A DNA stretch of 64,000 bases from Yponomeuta sedellus (Eukaryota; Arthropoda; Insecta; Lepidoptera; Yponomeutidae): assembly GCA_934045075.1 (NCBI GenBank), contig OW203736.1, forward strand, positions 1,032,091 through 1,096,090, read 5' to 3'. The notes beneath the pieces are model-generated. The model made no database searches. It worked only from the letters and a program-made list of their open reading frames with translations, and had not been told where the DNA came from. Of the stretch, positions 1 through 11,400 are shown in pieces; position 1 is the first letter of the stretch, and each line of letters begins with the position of its first letter. The position numbers and the translations under genes were made by a program.

Positions 1-235
1 CATACATACATACATACATACATACATACATACATACATACATACATACATACATACATACATACATACATACATACATACATACATACATACATACATA
101 CATACATACATACATACATACATACATACATACATACATACATACATACATACATACATACATACATACATACATACATACATACATACATACATACATA
201 CATACATACATACATACATACATACATACATACAT
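1..235. repeat. (CATA)n microsatellite
   Basis: About 58 nearly perfect CATA units run from the window edge to position 235, so the left boundary is not visible. The same tetranucleotide (read as GTAT) sits inside a dispersed element at 50600-50770. Confidence 0.98.
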
Positions 236-271
236 AATAGCTAAAGCAGTCTCTTCCATAAGAAACAAAAA

Positions 272-420
272 TTAAATGTAAAGGTTTTATTCAAAGTAGC
301 GCAGAAACTGCGGCTTAATGAACGTTACAATAAATTCAAACTAAGTAGGTAGGTGACCATTTCAAAATCTAGATCATTTTGTAGAAAAAATGGACAAAAC
401 TTCAAACTGAGTCCTTTCAA
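272..420 (-). repeat. Dispersed repeat H, probable retroelement 3' end
   Basis: Reading on the minus strand, a block with a GTAACGTTCATTAAGCCGCA core, an AATAAAACC end and a CTAGATCATTTTG segment recurs at 26650-26785, 42030-42095 and 55575-55665. The recurring end and polyadenylation-like AATAAA suggest the 3' end of a non-LTR element. No coding part is attached here. Confidence 0.55.
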
Positions 421-1600
421 AGTCCTTAATTGACAAAGTGTAAATAATTATTCTAAGATTTCACAGATATAGTTATATTAAACGGACCCGAGACGACGGC
501 AACTGTAACGCTGCCGAAACGTCGGGAAATAAGGTAATTACGTTTTACCAAATAAATAATCGCTACTAGACGCGTTTAATATATAACTATGTATGAGTAT
601 CGCGAATCGTTAAGAAATACTATTTCACAGATAGTTACAATTTTAAAAACATATTCTAAAAAATAAAAAAAAATCAAATTGTTCTTTGCACGGGTTAGTG
701 CATTAAAAATAATGTAAAGATAAGATAAGAATATTCTTTATTGTACACTGGAAAAACAGCAATTGCAAATATACATAGTACAATTGGCGGCCTTATTGCT
801 AAAAGCAATGATAGTTACAATGTAAAAGTTTTTTAGTCTACTCACATATAAGTAGAATCAGTAGCTCTTAAGATATAGGTTTATTTTATGTGTACATTTC
901 CAAACTAATTACTTGTAAAACGTTTACATATTTATGCACTTTTACAAGTAAAATAAACAACTTTTCAATTAAAAAAATATTTTATAACATATTTGCTCGT
1001 AAAGTGGTTGTAATTACACCAATTTCAATATCGTAATGTATCTCATTACGTACTTGTGCGATAATGTAATGTAAAAGGCACGTGTTTTTTTTTAATAAAG
1101 TTTTTAGATACTACGTCTAAAAATGAACGATACTTTAAAAAATCTTAGCAAAGAGGTTTTATGTCAAGAAAGTGGTCAATATTTTATGAATAAAATTAAC
1201 TTCACAAAAATATTAATTTACTTTATTAGTAATACTGGCTGTTTTTGTACCTTTGCCTAAAAAAAAAAAGTTGATGCGCGCGCATCGCTTATTTGTGGAC
1301 AAGTAAAAATAAATCCGCTCGCTTTTTCTTTTCGATGTATTGTTTTTATTTGAAAATGTCGTCAAGTAGTGATGATAACAAACTCAGAGTTTTATTAATT
1401 TCTTCGTAAATATGTTATAAAACGTCGTATGACATACGTGCGCTTTGAAAATTACAGCCTCTGCTTCCTTATAGCCCTCGCCGATAGCTCGGGCTAGTAA
1501 TATCGCCTTTGCTGTAATTTTCAACTTACCGCACTTATATCATAATAATGTACTATTATAATATTCATAATAACTTCCACGCCGCACTAGTTTACTCCCA
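421..1600. other. Gene-free AT-rich stretch with repeat scraps
   Basis: No convincing coding region. 480-545 carries a GACGACGGC...GCCGAAACGTCGGGAA hairpin-like motif typical of insect retroelement tails. 677-720 has a fragment of the tRNA-like retroposon tail (GCACGGGTTAGTGC). 722-830 is a copy of repeat D (TTCTTTATTGTACAC ... TTGGCGGCCTTATTGCTAAA). 1436-1537 forms an imperfect hairpin, with GAAAATTACAGC facing GCTGTAATTTTC and GTGCG/CGCAC at the ends. Confidence 0.6.
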
Positions 1601-1616
1601 CACTAGGATACTCTCT

Positions 1617-1722
1617 TTTAAAAACTTATTTAGAAGCTGAAAATTCTACCCATGCCGGGACTCAAACCCGCGACATCTTTACACAATTGTCCTTAGCACG
1701 GGTTAGTGCATTAAAAAGAATA
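1617..1722. mobile_element. tRNA-like modular retroposon A, short inverted copy
   Basis: Flanked by a 13-bp target duplication, TAGGATACTCTCT at 1604-1616 and 1723-1735. It starts with TTAAAAACTTATTTAGAAGC, includes a remnant of the inverted tRNA-like part, then switches to the GTCCTTAGCACGGGTTAGTG tail with an A-rich end. Most of the tRNA-like unit is missing. Confidence 0.8.
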
Positions 1723-1844
1723 TAGGATACTCTCTACTATGGTAACCAGACATGTTTGTCATGTACTCGTACATCACAAACATGGAAATACGGCGAGACT
1801 GAGGCAAACTTTGCGCCAAAATAATTACTATAACGATACTCGTA

Positions 1845-2205
1845 TCAACCCTTCTATGTCCCCACTGCTTGGGCACGGGTCTCTTCCTGCATCGCGGGAA
1901 GGTTAGGCCACACTCCACCACGGGGGCCAAGTCCGGGTTGGTGGAGGATTGTAAGGCAATGGCGGGCCTTACTGTCAGCAGATATCAAGCCGCCCATAAG
2001 GCCTCTGACATAGCTTAACGACTGCCATTACATGACAGCCAGCATCAACGGCTTAACGTGCCTTGCGAAGGCGCAGAAGCGCTCGGAAAAATGCCACTAG
2101 CAGTAGTCACGGGACGGTCACGCATCCTGCACCTGACCGCGCCTGTTGTTGCTTAACTCAAGCGATTGATTCCAATCACTCACTTCGACTAGGCCACGAG
2201 TGCTT
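1845..2205 (-). mobile_element. 5S-like SINE (family C), near full length
   Basis: Reverse-oriented copy of the roughly 360-bp family that starts with GCGCTCGTGGCCTAG and ends with CAAGGGTTGATAACG. The 5S-rRNA-like head lies at the right end here. Point changes are frequent, so it is not a young copy. Confidence 0.85.
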
Positions 2206-2930
2206 CTTTACACAGTACCATACGTTTATTTTACTATTAACGATTTCTGCAGTGATTGCTGAAAATTGGAGAATAACAACAAAATACCAGCGGTGAAATA
2301 ACCGCTCACACACAACCACTAAGTACGCAAGTCCTTTGAGGAGTAATAAGGAAAAGTTGTTTGTTATTCAAACCTTGTTCCTAAGCAAATACATATTCTT
2401 TAATTGGGAGCGAGCCCCACTCCAATCCTCGGAGGTTTTTGTGAGCTCAAGTTATGAGTAAGCATTTAGTACTTACAAGCAATTAGGCTTTTTAAAAGTT
2501 TTCAAAAAGGTACCATAAATACTGTCTGAGCAAGAGTCTATTTAAATGTGTTTGAACACACGCCGTAATGTTATAAGAAAACCCATGTATTAAGGGTTTT
2601 GATCAATTTATAGCAACAAAATAATTTTCCTAGTTTGGCGAATATCAGGTCAGTGCGATCAACTAAACCATTATTATTATAGAACATTAAAATAGTTGAA
2701 AACTAGGTAGCTCAAGCTTGTTGAAGAGAACTTGGTAGAACTCGTTTCTAATTTAAACTGACTGAAATTCTTGTATTGTAACGTGCCTTGCGAAACACGG
2801 ACGGTATAAGTAGCTACTTATACTGAATTACCTATATTTATAAATATTTCTGAGCACCAGTTCTAGTAGCCAATAAAATAGTTTTATTGGTGAAATTGTT
2901 ACGTTAGGTTAAGTCAAAACCTTCGAATTG
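2206..2930. other. Unannotated intergenic stretch
   Basis: AT-rich with no long open frame that resembles a protein, and no repeat shared with the rest of the window except short poly-A/T. I see nothing functional here. Confidence 0.5.
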
Positions 2931-2934
2931 AATT

Positions 2935-3605
2935 CAAAGTACAGGGTGGATTTTTTGAGTCCGGTCAGAAAAGGCAGGTACTTTAACCGTTACAGTAACA
3001 GGAAAAAGTTTCTAGGAGACCATCACCAACTTTTTAAGATATTATGAACTGCATTCACAGATTTTGGAGATAATGTACAGTCAGCGAAAAAAATTATAAA
3101 TACAAAAAAAAACCAATCAATCCCATTTCGTGTGGGGATCAAAAGACTCTTTGGGACCATTTAAGGTTTGAGTACTAGAAATTACAGAAATCGCAAAAAC
3201 TTTTTTCCTACATTTCAGTAAGCGAGTCAAACTTCTACATTGGCCAAACTTTTATAAAAAAAAATTAAAGAAAATAGAAAGTATTTTTTAATTTTTAAAT
3301 TTCGAATTCGGTTCGAATATCTTCACCTAATTCTTTAGTTTGCATTGAGAAAACTCTGGATTGTCAGTTGCAATTATAAACTTCTTGCAAAAATGACTTC
3401 AAATCAGGAATTTGGTCTCCAAAATCTATGAATTCAGTTGATAATATCTTAAAAAGTTGGTGATGGTTTCCTAGAAACGTTTTCCTGTTACTGTAACGAT
3501 AAAAGTACCTTATGCCAATCCAGGTACCTTAATCCTTATAGTTACAGGAAAACGTTACTGACCCGTATCAAAAAATTACCCTATACAGGGTGAATTTTTA
3601 ACACA
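2935..3605. mobile_element. Inverted-repeat (MITE-like) element
   Basis: Arms of about 95 bp at 2979-3075 and 3417-3510 are inverted copies of each other; both contain GTTACAGTAACAGGAAAA and CATCACCAACTTTTTAAGAT. About 340 bp lies between them with no coding potential. A TACAGGGTG motif occurs near both outer ends (about 2940 and 3592) in direct orientation. It resembles a non-autonomous DNA transposon. Confidence 0.7.
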
Positions 3606-3667
3606 CTTGAACACACTGAAACGAATAGTCGAGTTCATGTAATAAGTAGTTGGTAAGTTAAAATTGA

Positions 3668-4038
3668 CTCCATCATCATCAACCCATTATGTCCCCAACG
3701 AAAGGCACGGGTCTCTTCCCTTAGGAAAGTATAGATAGACCATACTCAACCAGGGGGGCCAAGTCCGGATGGGTAGAGACTTGCAAGACTAGTAGCTGGT
3801 CTTACTGATAGAAGTTCATAAGCCGCCCTGAGGCCTCTGTCTTGGCTCAACGACTTGGCCATCTATCGACGGCAGCCGGCACCAATTGCTTAACGTGCCT
3901 TGCGAAGCACGAATCCGCTCGAAAAAATGCCACTAGCGTTAGTCATAGACGGTCACCCATTCATGTTCTGAACGCGCCCTATGTTGCTTAACCTTTGTGA
4001 TCGTATAAGATCACTCAGGCAACTGGGGCTACGAGCGA
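3668..4038 (-). mobile_element. 5S-like SINE (family C), older divergent copy
   Basis: Same layout as the young family C copies but with many substitutions; it shares a subfamily with 6590-6930. Its 5S-like head reads, on the minus strand, AAGGTTAAGCAACATAGGGC followed by a GAATGGGTGACCGTC box, which is closer to 5S rRNA than the young copies are. Confidence 0.75.
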
Positions 4039-4069
4039 TTAACTCCAAGTCTAACTAGGGTTACCTACA

Positions 4070-5150
4070 ACGACTGGATGAGGATGGCCTACAAGAGAAG
4101 GAAGTGGCATGCCGTAGAGGAGTCCTATATCTAGCAGTGGACAAATACAGAGTGATCGATTGATGGAGACATGAATGGATGCTCAATGCATAACAATCCT
4201 CTCTGCTATCCACAAGAGTAACACGAATGCCGGTCTCAGGGCCCCACTTCGCAGAATCTGTGAAACCTACAACAAGCGCCTGGCCTCGGTTGACTTATGC
4301 AATAACTCGTTGTCTCAATTTAAGGTAAGGGTTTATAATTTGTTATATTCTGATTGCGTGTCTAGCTAAATAACCATGTAATTTGTTCATCTCTAGTTCT
4401 ATTTGACAAATTCTTTTTTTTTGCATGTTAGACTATAGTATACGCCTCCCGCTTTTACACTACCTGTCTTAACTATAAGTGAGAAATGTTTCATAGGACA
4501 GATAAGTCCATAACCAATATTGTAAAACATTATACACATTCATTATCTTTGCCTGTATTTTCTCCAATTAATAAATTAAGTAATAGTACATTACACAACT
4601 GGGGTGGTAATACAAAGAAAGGCCGAGATCGCAGAAGTTTGCGGCCCGAGCTGCAAGCGAGGGACGTAAATATGCGTTCGAGAGCTTTCTTTATTACCTC
4701 CCGTGTTGTGTACATCTTTTTATGTCTACACTTGGCCAGAAAGCGGCTTTGCTTTGCCGCGACTTGGCCGCACGCTGCGCGTACGGAAAAAGCCACTTTA
4801 TTGCCAGGTGTGGCATAAATTAAATTAAATTGGAAACCATACCCCGTCCCTGTTTCGTCCCCATTAACCTTATTAAGAAAGCCTACGCTGGCGCATTCAG
4901 TAAGGTACAATACATTAAGGACGCCACTCTTCTGTATGGACAACTGCATGGGGCCTATGGTTTCATGACAAATTAAGGTTTACTATGAACAATTGATGTA
5001 CATTTCATAGCCAAATAACTCATGTACTAATCGGCCTCAATGTAGATCGCCTCGATATAATAAACTATGAATTGCAGTTTTATGAAATTTCATGTGTGAC
5101 TGCAACGCCGAAGCACTGCTACCGGTCTGACCGACAGCCTATTAAATAAA
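4070..5150. other. Retroelement debris, no intact gene
   Basis: 4070-4170 matches 57800-57905 and ends in an AGCAGTGGAC motif typical of the tail of RTE-like LINE copies. 4175-4380 reads as a short LINE-like peptide with many breaks. 4610-4950 contains a 139-codon minus-strand open frame without recognisable domains, and a CGCACGCTGCGCGTACGG palindrome-like segment. I call none of it a gene. Confidence 0.45.
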
Positions 5151-5154
5151 TAAA

Positions 5155-5388
5155 TATTCATGGACATATTACACAGATCTCGTTAGCCCTATACTAAGTA
5201 CAACTAAATGACTTCTGTTATAGGTGTTAACTCGACTATAGATTAAATACAATAAATACATAGATAACATCCAAGACCCGAGACAAACTAGAAAAGTTCG
5301 TTTCCTAGTTTGATCCGGCCGGGGATCGAGGCCGAGACCTTCGGTTTTACAGTCAGCGTGCCAAACCGCTGCGCCACCGAGGCCGTCA
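5155..5388 (-). mobile_element. tRNA-derived SINE (family E2)
   Basis: The minus-strand 5' end is tRNA-like: GCCTCGGTGGCGCAGCGG (A box), then a B-box-like GATCCCCGGCC. The body reads to a 3' AATATTTATTTATTTA end. A second copy lies at 32562-32795. It begins within about 80 bp of the stop codon of the upstream minus-strand gene. Confidence 0.8.
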
Positions 5389-5454
5389 TTAGGGTTGTCT
5401 AGGCAGCTTCAGAGACTTGGGGAATGAAACGCGCTTCCAGTTGACCAGAGGCGA

Positions 5455-5460
5455 TTTATT
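5455..5460 (-). terminator. Poly(A) signal AATAAA of the unknown minus-strand gene
   Basis: AATAAA occurs only five bases after the TGA stop at 5468-5466, so the 3' UTR would be extremely short if this signal is used. Confidence 0.6.
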
Positions 5461-5465
5461 CAGGG

Positions 5466-5601
5466 TCACTGCTTCTCCGCATCATCAAGCGAGCTCCTCC
5501 GGTCCTCGGGGCCCCGCGTGAAGTCCTTAGGGGAGTCATCGTCGTCCTTAAACGGCTCGTCGTCGCTGAAGCGGCGGTTGGCACGATGTTTGTTGTCGCT
5601 G
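5466..5601 (-). CDS. Last coding exon of an unidentified minus-strand gene
   Basis: The exon opens after a CCCTAGCAG acceptor and ends at TGA (5468-5466). It encodes about 44 residues rich in Asp, Lys and Arg, including RRFSDDEPFKDDDDSPKDF and ending SSLDDAEKQ. Such a charged, probably disordered tail with Ser-Asp-Asp and Ser-Pro sites could be phosphorylated, but that is inference. The acceptor is a NAGNAG pair: splicing at 5602 or 5599 adds or omits one Ser. Phase fits the exon at 14799-14640, which ends two bases into a codon (GTG AC, then C). I do not recognise the family. Confidence 0.75.
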
Positions 5602-5712
5602 CTAGGGACAAACATTGGATGTAAATGCAGCGTGAAAGATTAGGTCCTACGAAATTTGCTTGTAAGTCCCAGTAAGCGCCTTTCGGGGTTCTATTATGTA
5701 AGTATCCACTGA

Positions 5713-5914
5713 TTTTAAAAAACTATTTAGAGGCTAAAAATTTCACCCATACCGGGATTCGAACCCGCGACCTCTGGCTATCCGTGCCAGCGCTCTTTCC
5801 AACTGAGCTAATGGGCGACTCACCGGCATCAGTGAAATTTCGAACCTCTTTATAATATTCTCTGTACTACGTACATTGTCCTTAGCACGGGTTAGTGCAT
5901 TAAAAAAGAATATT
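5713..5914. mobile_element. tRNA-like modular retroposon A, inverted copy with TSD
   Basis: A 13-bp duplication AAGTATCCACTGA flanks it at 5700-5712 and 5915-5927. The left part is the tRNA-like unit in minus orientation (B box TTCGAACCC read in reverse; CCAACTGAGC is the reverse of the A box). The right part is the GTCCTTAGCACGGGTTAGTG tail in plus orientation with an A-rich end, so the copy is internally inverted. Confidence 0.85.
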
Positions 5915-5929
5915 AAGTATCCACTGAGT

Positions 5930-6435
5930 TTGTAACGGTGCAAATCTCTTCACACCATTTTTATTTCTTTTTCTATCTATCATTTTCAAATATTTAAATT
6001 ACGTCACACATTCTTCGATTTCCCTCATTTTTCATCACTACTACTTTACCCTTTGACCAGATCTGGCTATTTTACCTGTTTCTCCGTTTTTTTATCCAGT
6101 TTTTTTTGTTTTAAAATTACTGCAAATATCTACAAATAAAACAACACCTGAAGTCGTTCCAGTTTTTACTATTATTTATAAAAGTTATACAACGTTCCAA
6201 GTTGAGTAACGTTGATTTTTACTTTTTTAAGCTGTTAAGTGCATAGGTACTTACATATTTTGACACTTTGGGGTCTTCTAGATGCTCAACTCCATAGAAT
6301 CCAATAGAATGTTAGATACGTAATCCCGAAGGGGGGTTATGGGCAGTTCGTTAAGATGACGCCGTCGACTTTCGTTACGGTTTACAGTACCTACTTCTTT
6401 CATGGTTTAAAGTAGAAAAGTAAATGCTTAAGGCA
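5930..6435. other. Intron stretch with a dispersed repeat
   Basis: No gene. 6200-6330 (ACGTTGATTTTTACTTTTTT ... TTTTGACACTT) recurs at 28680-28800 inside NUB1 intron 3, so it is a dispersed repeat of unknown class. Confidence 0.5.
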
Positions 6436-6439
6436 TTAA

Positions 6440-6930
6440 GACCGTCGCATTGTACGTTTATTTAAGTACAATACAAGTGTTAATAAATAAATAAATTAAA
6501 CAAAGAAGTCTGTCTTGTCTGCAAGTGATCACTTTTAGTGATAATAATGCCGCCGTCTGTTCTTTTAGGTTAAGAAATATCTGTGTCATCATCAACCTAT
6601 TATGACCCCACCGAGGGGCACGGGTCTCTTCCCTGATGATTGTATAGATCATACTCCACCACGGGGGCCAAGTCCAGATCGGTGGAGGCTTGCAAGTGGC
6701 TGGTCTGACTGTCGGAAGTTTTCAAGCCGCCCTAAGGTGGTTTAACGACTGCCATCTATCAACGACAGCTGGAACCAACTGCTTAACGTGCCTTGCAAAG
6801 CACGGAATCGCTCGGAAAAATGCCACTCGCGTTAGTCATAGATGGTTTACTCATCCATGCACTGAACGCACCCTGTATTGCTTAACCTTCGTCATCGTTT
6901 AAGATCACTCAGGCAGCCGGGACTACGAGC
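6440..6930 (-). mobile_element. Repeat D followed by an older family C SINE
   Basis: 6440-6590 is the reverse of repeat D (AAGTACAATAC ... CACTTTTAGTGATAA ... GCCGCC). 6590-6930 is a divergent 5S-like SINE of the same subfamily as 3668-4038; its 5S-like part, in reverse, is near 6830-6915. Confidence 0.7.
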
Positions 6931-6949
6931 GAATATCTGTGTAATTTCC

Positions 6950-7155
6950 TTTTTACCCGACTGCAGCGAAGCCCAAAAGGAGGGTAATGTGTTTAGTGCG
7001 TATGTATGTATGTATGTAAGTATGTCCGATTCTATGTTCCCTCATAACTCCTTAACCAATGGTCAGATTTTGTTAAACAAGGTGTCATTCGATTCGGCAT
7101 CCTTGCGCGGGTGTCATAGGCTATATAAAATCATAATTATGCGATCAGAACCGTG
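6950..7155 (+). mobile_element. Microsatellite-associated repeat
   Basis: GCGAAGCCCAAAAGGAGGGT, a short (GTAT)n run and then CCTCATAACTCCTTAACCAA. The same order (GACGAAGCCCAC, AGGTAATAATGTGTTT, long GTAT run, CCCTCACAACTCCTTAACAA) is found at 50550-50940. This fits lepidopteran microsatellite-associated non-autonomous elements, some of which have been linked to Helitrons. Confidence 0.7.
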
Positions 7156-7179
7156 ACGAAAAATAAAATTCGTTAAGAA

Positions 7180-8210
7180 GCTTCGTTAAAGTACAGCTAG
7201 GAGCCACTAGATGGCGCTGTTATATTTAGTTTATTGAATTCGAATACTAATTTTGTTGAACTACCCCTAACAGGTGTGAAATATTTAAAACAGAATTTTG
7301 CGGATGACGTAGGTTACATTAAATCAGCATTAATAGAGAACCAACGGAACAAAAAATAACATTTACTTCTAAGCAATTAAAGTACCACTTTTAGCCACTT
7401 GATGGCGCTGCTATATTTTATTTATTCTAATACATGTGCATACATAATTTCGGCTTTGGTCTACATGTAAACAAACCATTTATAGAATCGGTACAAATGC
7501 GGAAAGAAATAATTCCTATAAAGTGGTTTCTTCCTTCTAGATCATTCATTTAATTAAAAAATATAATTTTGTTTAACTACGCCTAACACGTGCAAAGTAT
7601 TTAAAAGAGAATTTTGCGGGTGTCGTTGAACAAACGCAACACAAATAATATTCACTTCTAAGTAATGTAAAGTACTGTAGCATTAGTTCCTCTACCCAAC
7701 CACAGAAGGCGCTGTTTGTGTTCTAAATTGCGGTATGGTTTTGTCCGAAGGTCCTACATAATATTAAACAAAATTGGATAGTATTTGAGCGCTTGCGAAT
7801 CACTTCACCAATACTGACTGACCAGTGACCACTAATAATTGGCACGACTATTGTCGTAGGTAATATACCTCGTTTTGCGCTGTGGTGAGAGTAGTACAGT
7901 TACTAATCCGTAATCCTTGGTAAGTTTCATATTGCTTCAATAAAAAATAGATCCCTAAGTACGTGCTGTCGTGCTGAAACAACGTTTCTCTTCTTGTCTG
8001 CTGAAACCCTGTCCTACAGTACCACTTTTAGCCACTTAATGGCGCTGGCATATATTTATTCTAGTACATGTATAAATTTACATAATATCAGCTTTGCTCT
8101 ACATGTAAACAAACCGTCTATAGAAACGGTATAAGTGCTGAAAGAAATAATGCCTATAAAGTGTTTATTTCTTTCTACGCCATTCGTTTATCTCATTAAT
8201 TTAAGAAATA
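7180..8210 (+). repeat. Diverged tandem-like repeat block
   Basis: A GCCACT(A/T)GATGGCGCTG motif with TATATTTA appears near 7201, 7394 and 8031; a GAATTTTGCGGNTGNCGT motif near 7293 and 7609; and a CTACATGTAAACAAACC motif near 7460 and 8100. Spacings near 200, 320 and 640 bp suggest partial tandem duplication of one element. Confidence 0.6.
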
Positions 8211-8415
8211 TCAACCTCATAGGGGGTAATAATAATAATAATACATTACTGCAGAGGCCGAGAAGTAAGAGATTACTGGACGAGTTTGGGATAGACGGCC
8301 GAGTCGTAGACGAAGCCGTCTAGAACGAGTCCTGCAATCCCTGTTCCGGCCGAGGATTGTATAATGCTTTTCTCAAACAATGCGAGGAAATATTAATATT
8401 AAAATAATTACTAGG
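8211..8415. other. Intron stretch, nothing recognised
   Basis: Contains a short (AAT)n run at 8228-8243 and a GC-richer segment at 8255-8360 with a GACGGCCGAGTCGTAGACG imperfect repeat. No gene is supported. Confidence 0.4.
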
Positions 8416-8417
8416 TA

Positions 8418-11400
8418 AGGTAAAGTCACTAATGCTCGACACTTTAATGAAAACACCATGTTTATATGAAAATAATTATTTATTTATGAAACATAACAAC
8501 CACAGGTTTTTTATATGAATGCAGTGTATCTTAGAAAATTATATTATGTAATAAAATTTCCAATAATCAACATACTTTTAATTATAATATTTTTTTTTTA
8601 TATATTGTCTTGGGTACTAATAGATAACACCATGAAAAAAGAAAATCACCTTAAGTAGACAGCCAAATGCACTAATGGTTGACATCATATTAATTTAATG
8701 CAGTTGGAGTTTTAAAAGCATCAGTCTAAATTAACTTACATAATAAAATTACTTATCCATCAACCTCTAAGGCATTGTCAAATTTGTACTTAATTCTGTC
8801 GCCAGTTATAATCATATTTGGTACGTCAAGAACTTTAATTATTTGAGATTCAGTTATAGCACTAATATCCCTATCATTTTGAAAACTGATTTAGATTCAT
8901 CACATGCTACCATTGCCATAACTTCAATTTCTGTTTTAGTTACTTTTTGTATGATACAAACATATTTGTAATATCTCTTTTTGCCAGGAAACTTAACAAT
9001 AACATAGTCACCTTGCTTAATTCTACTTTCTTCCTCATTTCTTTCTTTCTCATTTATTTTTTCCTCATTTCTTCCTTCTTCATTTTCGTCATCAGTGGCT
9101 TCATCAGAAATATCATTCGCGCTGTCTCCAGATTCCTCCCATTCTTCTTCAGTGGTTGAGCTATTATAGTCAGTCTTTTTAGGCTTGTTTTTTATTATAT
9201 TTTTGCCTTTCTTTAATAACCTCTTATCAGTCTTAAGTTTCCGTGCTTTTTCAGTCTCTTCTTTCTTTTTCTTCCTTTCCTCAGCTTTTCTCTTTTTCTC
9301 ATCTTCTAATTCAGTCTTTTTCTTCTCTTTACTTTCATGGTATCTTTGCCATGCTAAAGATGATACAACAGATGGCACTTTTTCTTTCTTTCTTCCTTTT
9401 GTGTTTTGTTTAGGGGTTGGCCAAAACAATGCTCTTTTAAATGGACTAGGTATTACCATATTATTGCAATTATTTGTAAAAATTTCTTGTGGCCTTTGAT
9501 GACTTGGTATCGATGATCCTGTATTTATTGTGCCTTCGAGATTTTGAGTCGTGTTTTCTTGAACTTCTTTGCAGGGAGTTTTAGGGTCTTCATTTTGAGG
9601 TAAATATTGGAACGGAAAATCCAAAGTTGCAACTTGTGATGTGGATGGCATTGTTAATTGATCGCTACTCGGAACTGTATTAAGCGGTGGTAATATTTGA
9701 GTTGTACTACCTTGTTCTGTTAAAGAATTATTCAAGGTGGAGAGATTTTCAGTTGGTGGTAAATCTTCTTTAGTTTTTGTTAGTAGGTCTTCAATTTTCT
9801 TATAAAATGAAAACAATCCAATATTTTCGTCAATTTTTTCTGAAGCAATATATTTGTCCAGGAATTTAAGGCCCAGTTCCATTTCTTTAATTTTTGCCAT
9901 TTTTTGTAATGCCATGAATTCATCAATTGGTGATTCATCTGATGCACAACACACTTCATCAGGATTCCAGGGTGAGAGTCCACACTTACGAAACCCGTTT
10001 TGAAACATTTCAGGTGATAATGTGTCTTTCAGTACTTTGTTTAGCAAAGGACCAAAATGAACTTTTCTCAAAATGGGGGAATCAATGTGTTCTAAACGCC
10101 AAGCCTGCACAGCAGATTTCCAGGAGCCCTTTAAGCTTCTGAAAATAGCTACATCCATGGGCTGTAAGAGATGGGTGGCATTAGGAAAGAGAGCAATTAG
10201 GATTATCCCATTTTCCGAACAAAACTTGCTCACGTGGAATGACATATGTGATGTGTGCCCATCCATAAAAAGTATGACTGGTTTTTGAATACCATTGTCA
10301 TTCAACCATTTATCAAATATATTGCAGATATATTCATAAAATGTCTCCATCGTCATCCAACCACTGTCGGACCGTCCAATGCCCCAAGTTACAGGAATAG
10401 ACAAGCTCAATTCTCTTGGTATTCTTAAATACTTAAAAATAACCATGGGTGGTAGAACTTGACCAGCAGCATTACCACCCAAAAGAACTGTGAAACATTC
10501 TTTTTCGTCTGAGTTAACTTGCTGATACACCGATTTTTCGCCTTTAGCTGCTAGTACCTTGTTCCCTTTCGGGTTCAAAAAAAATGCAGTCTCATCCATA
10601 TTAAAAATTCGATGAGGTTCAGCCAAAATATTTGCATAATGGTTTTCTTCAAGATAGGTGCTGACTTCTTCGAACCAATTCTTTATCTGTGCCTTTGTGA
10701 CGGAAACTCTGGACGAAGTTAAATTTTGAGGCTGTCTAGGGATAAGCTCTGGATGTCGTTTTAAAAAGCTGCTGTACCATCTTTTACCAGGCCTCCCATC
10801 TTTAAACGGAGTTTCTAAATTCAAATCGTCAACAATTTTTTTCACACTATCTTGTAAATTATCTTTGCCTATTGAAAATCCTTGTTTCACCATTGCTTTA
10901 GCCCACTTTACAAGCAAAGCTTCAGTATCATCCGAGATGTAGCATGTTCTTCCCATTTTTCGTTTCATTGGTGTCTTACCCTTTACTTTATTCAACAGAG
11001 TTACCCTAGGTACCCCAAATTTTTTTGCCGCAGTGGATGTCGGAACTCCTCTTTTGCATTCCTGAATAGCGGCGTCCATTTCAGCCTCAGAGTACCGAAA
11101 CATCTGTCCTTTTATTGGTGGCATAATTATCAGTCTGGAACAATAGAACCAATAATTGACATCATGTATACCCCAATATTAGACACCATGTCTACTTTTA
11201 GTTAAAGTGATCCAAAATTGCTTATATCTCTACAGTAATCTTTTCGTTGGGAACAGAGTTCAAAATCGTGCCAAACCGAATATATGAGTTAATATCTTGA
11301 AACACCAATGGAAGACATGCCTGTCATCTATTGGATATTCATTAGTTTTAGAACTAATAGCAGACATCAAAATTTGTCAGAAAAAATATTAATAGCAAAC

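Noticed and set aside
4530..4949. 139-codon minus-strand open frame
   Set aside because: No domain, no splice context and low-complexity surroundings. It overlaps another open frame on the plus strand; probably element debris.
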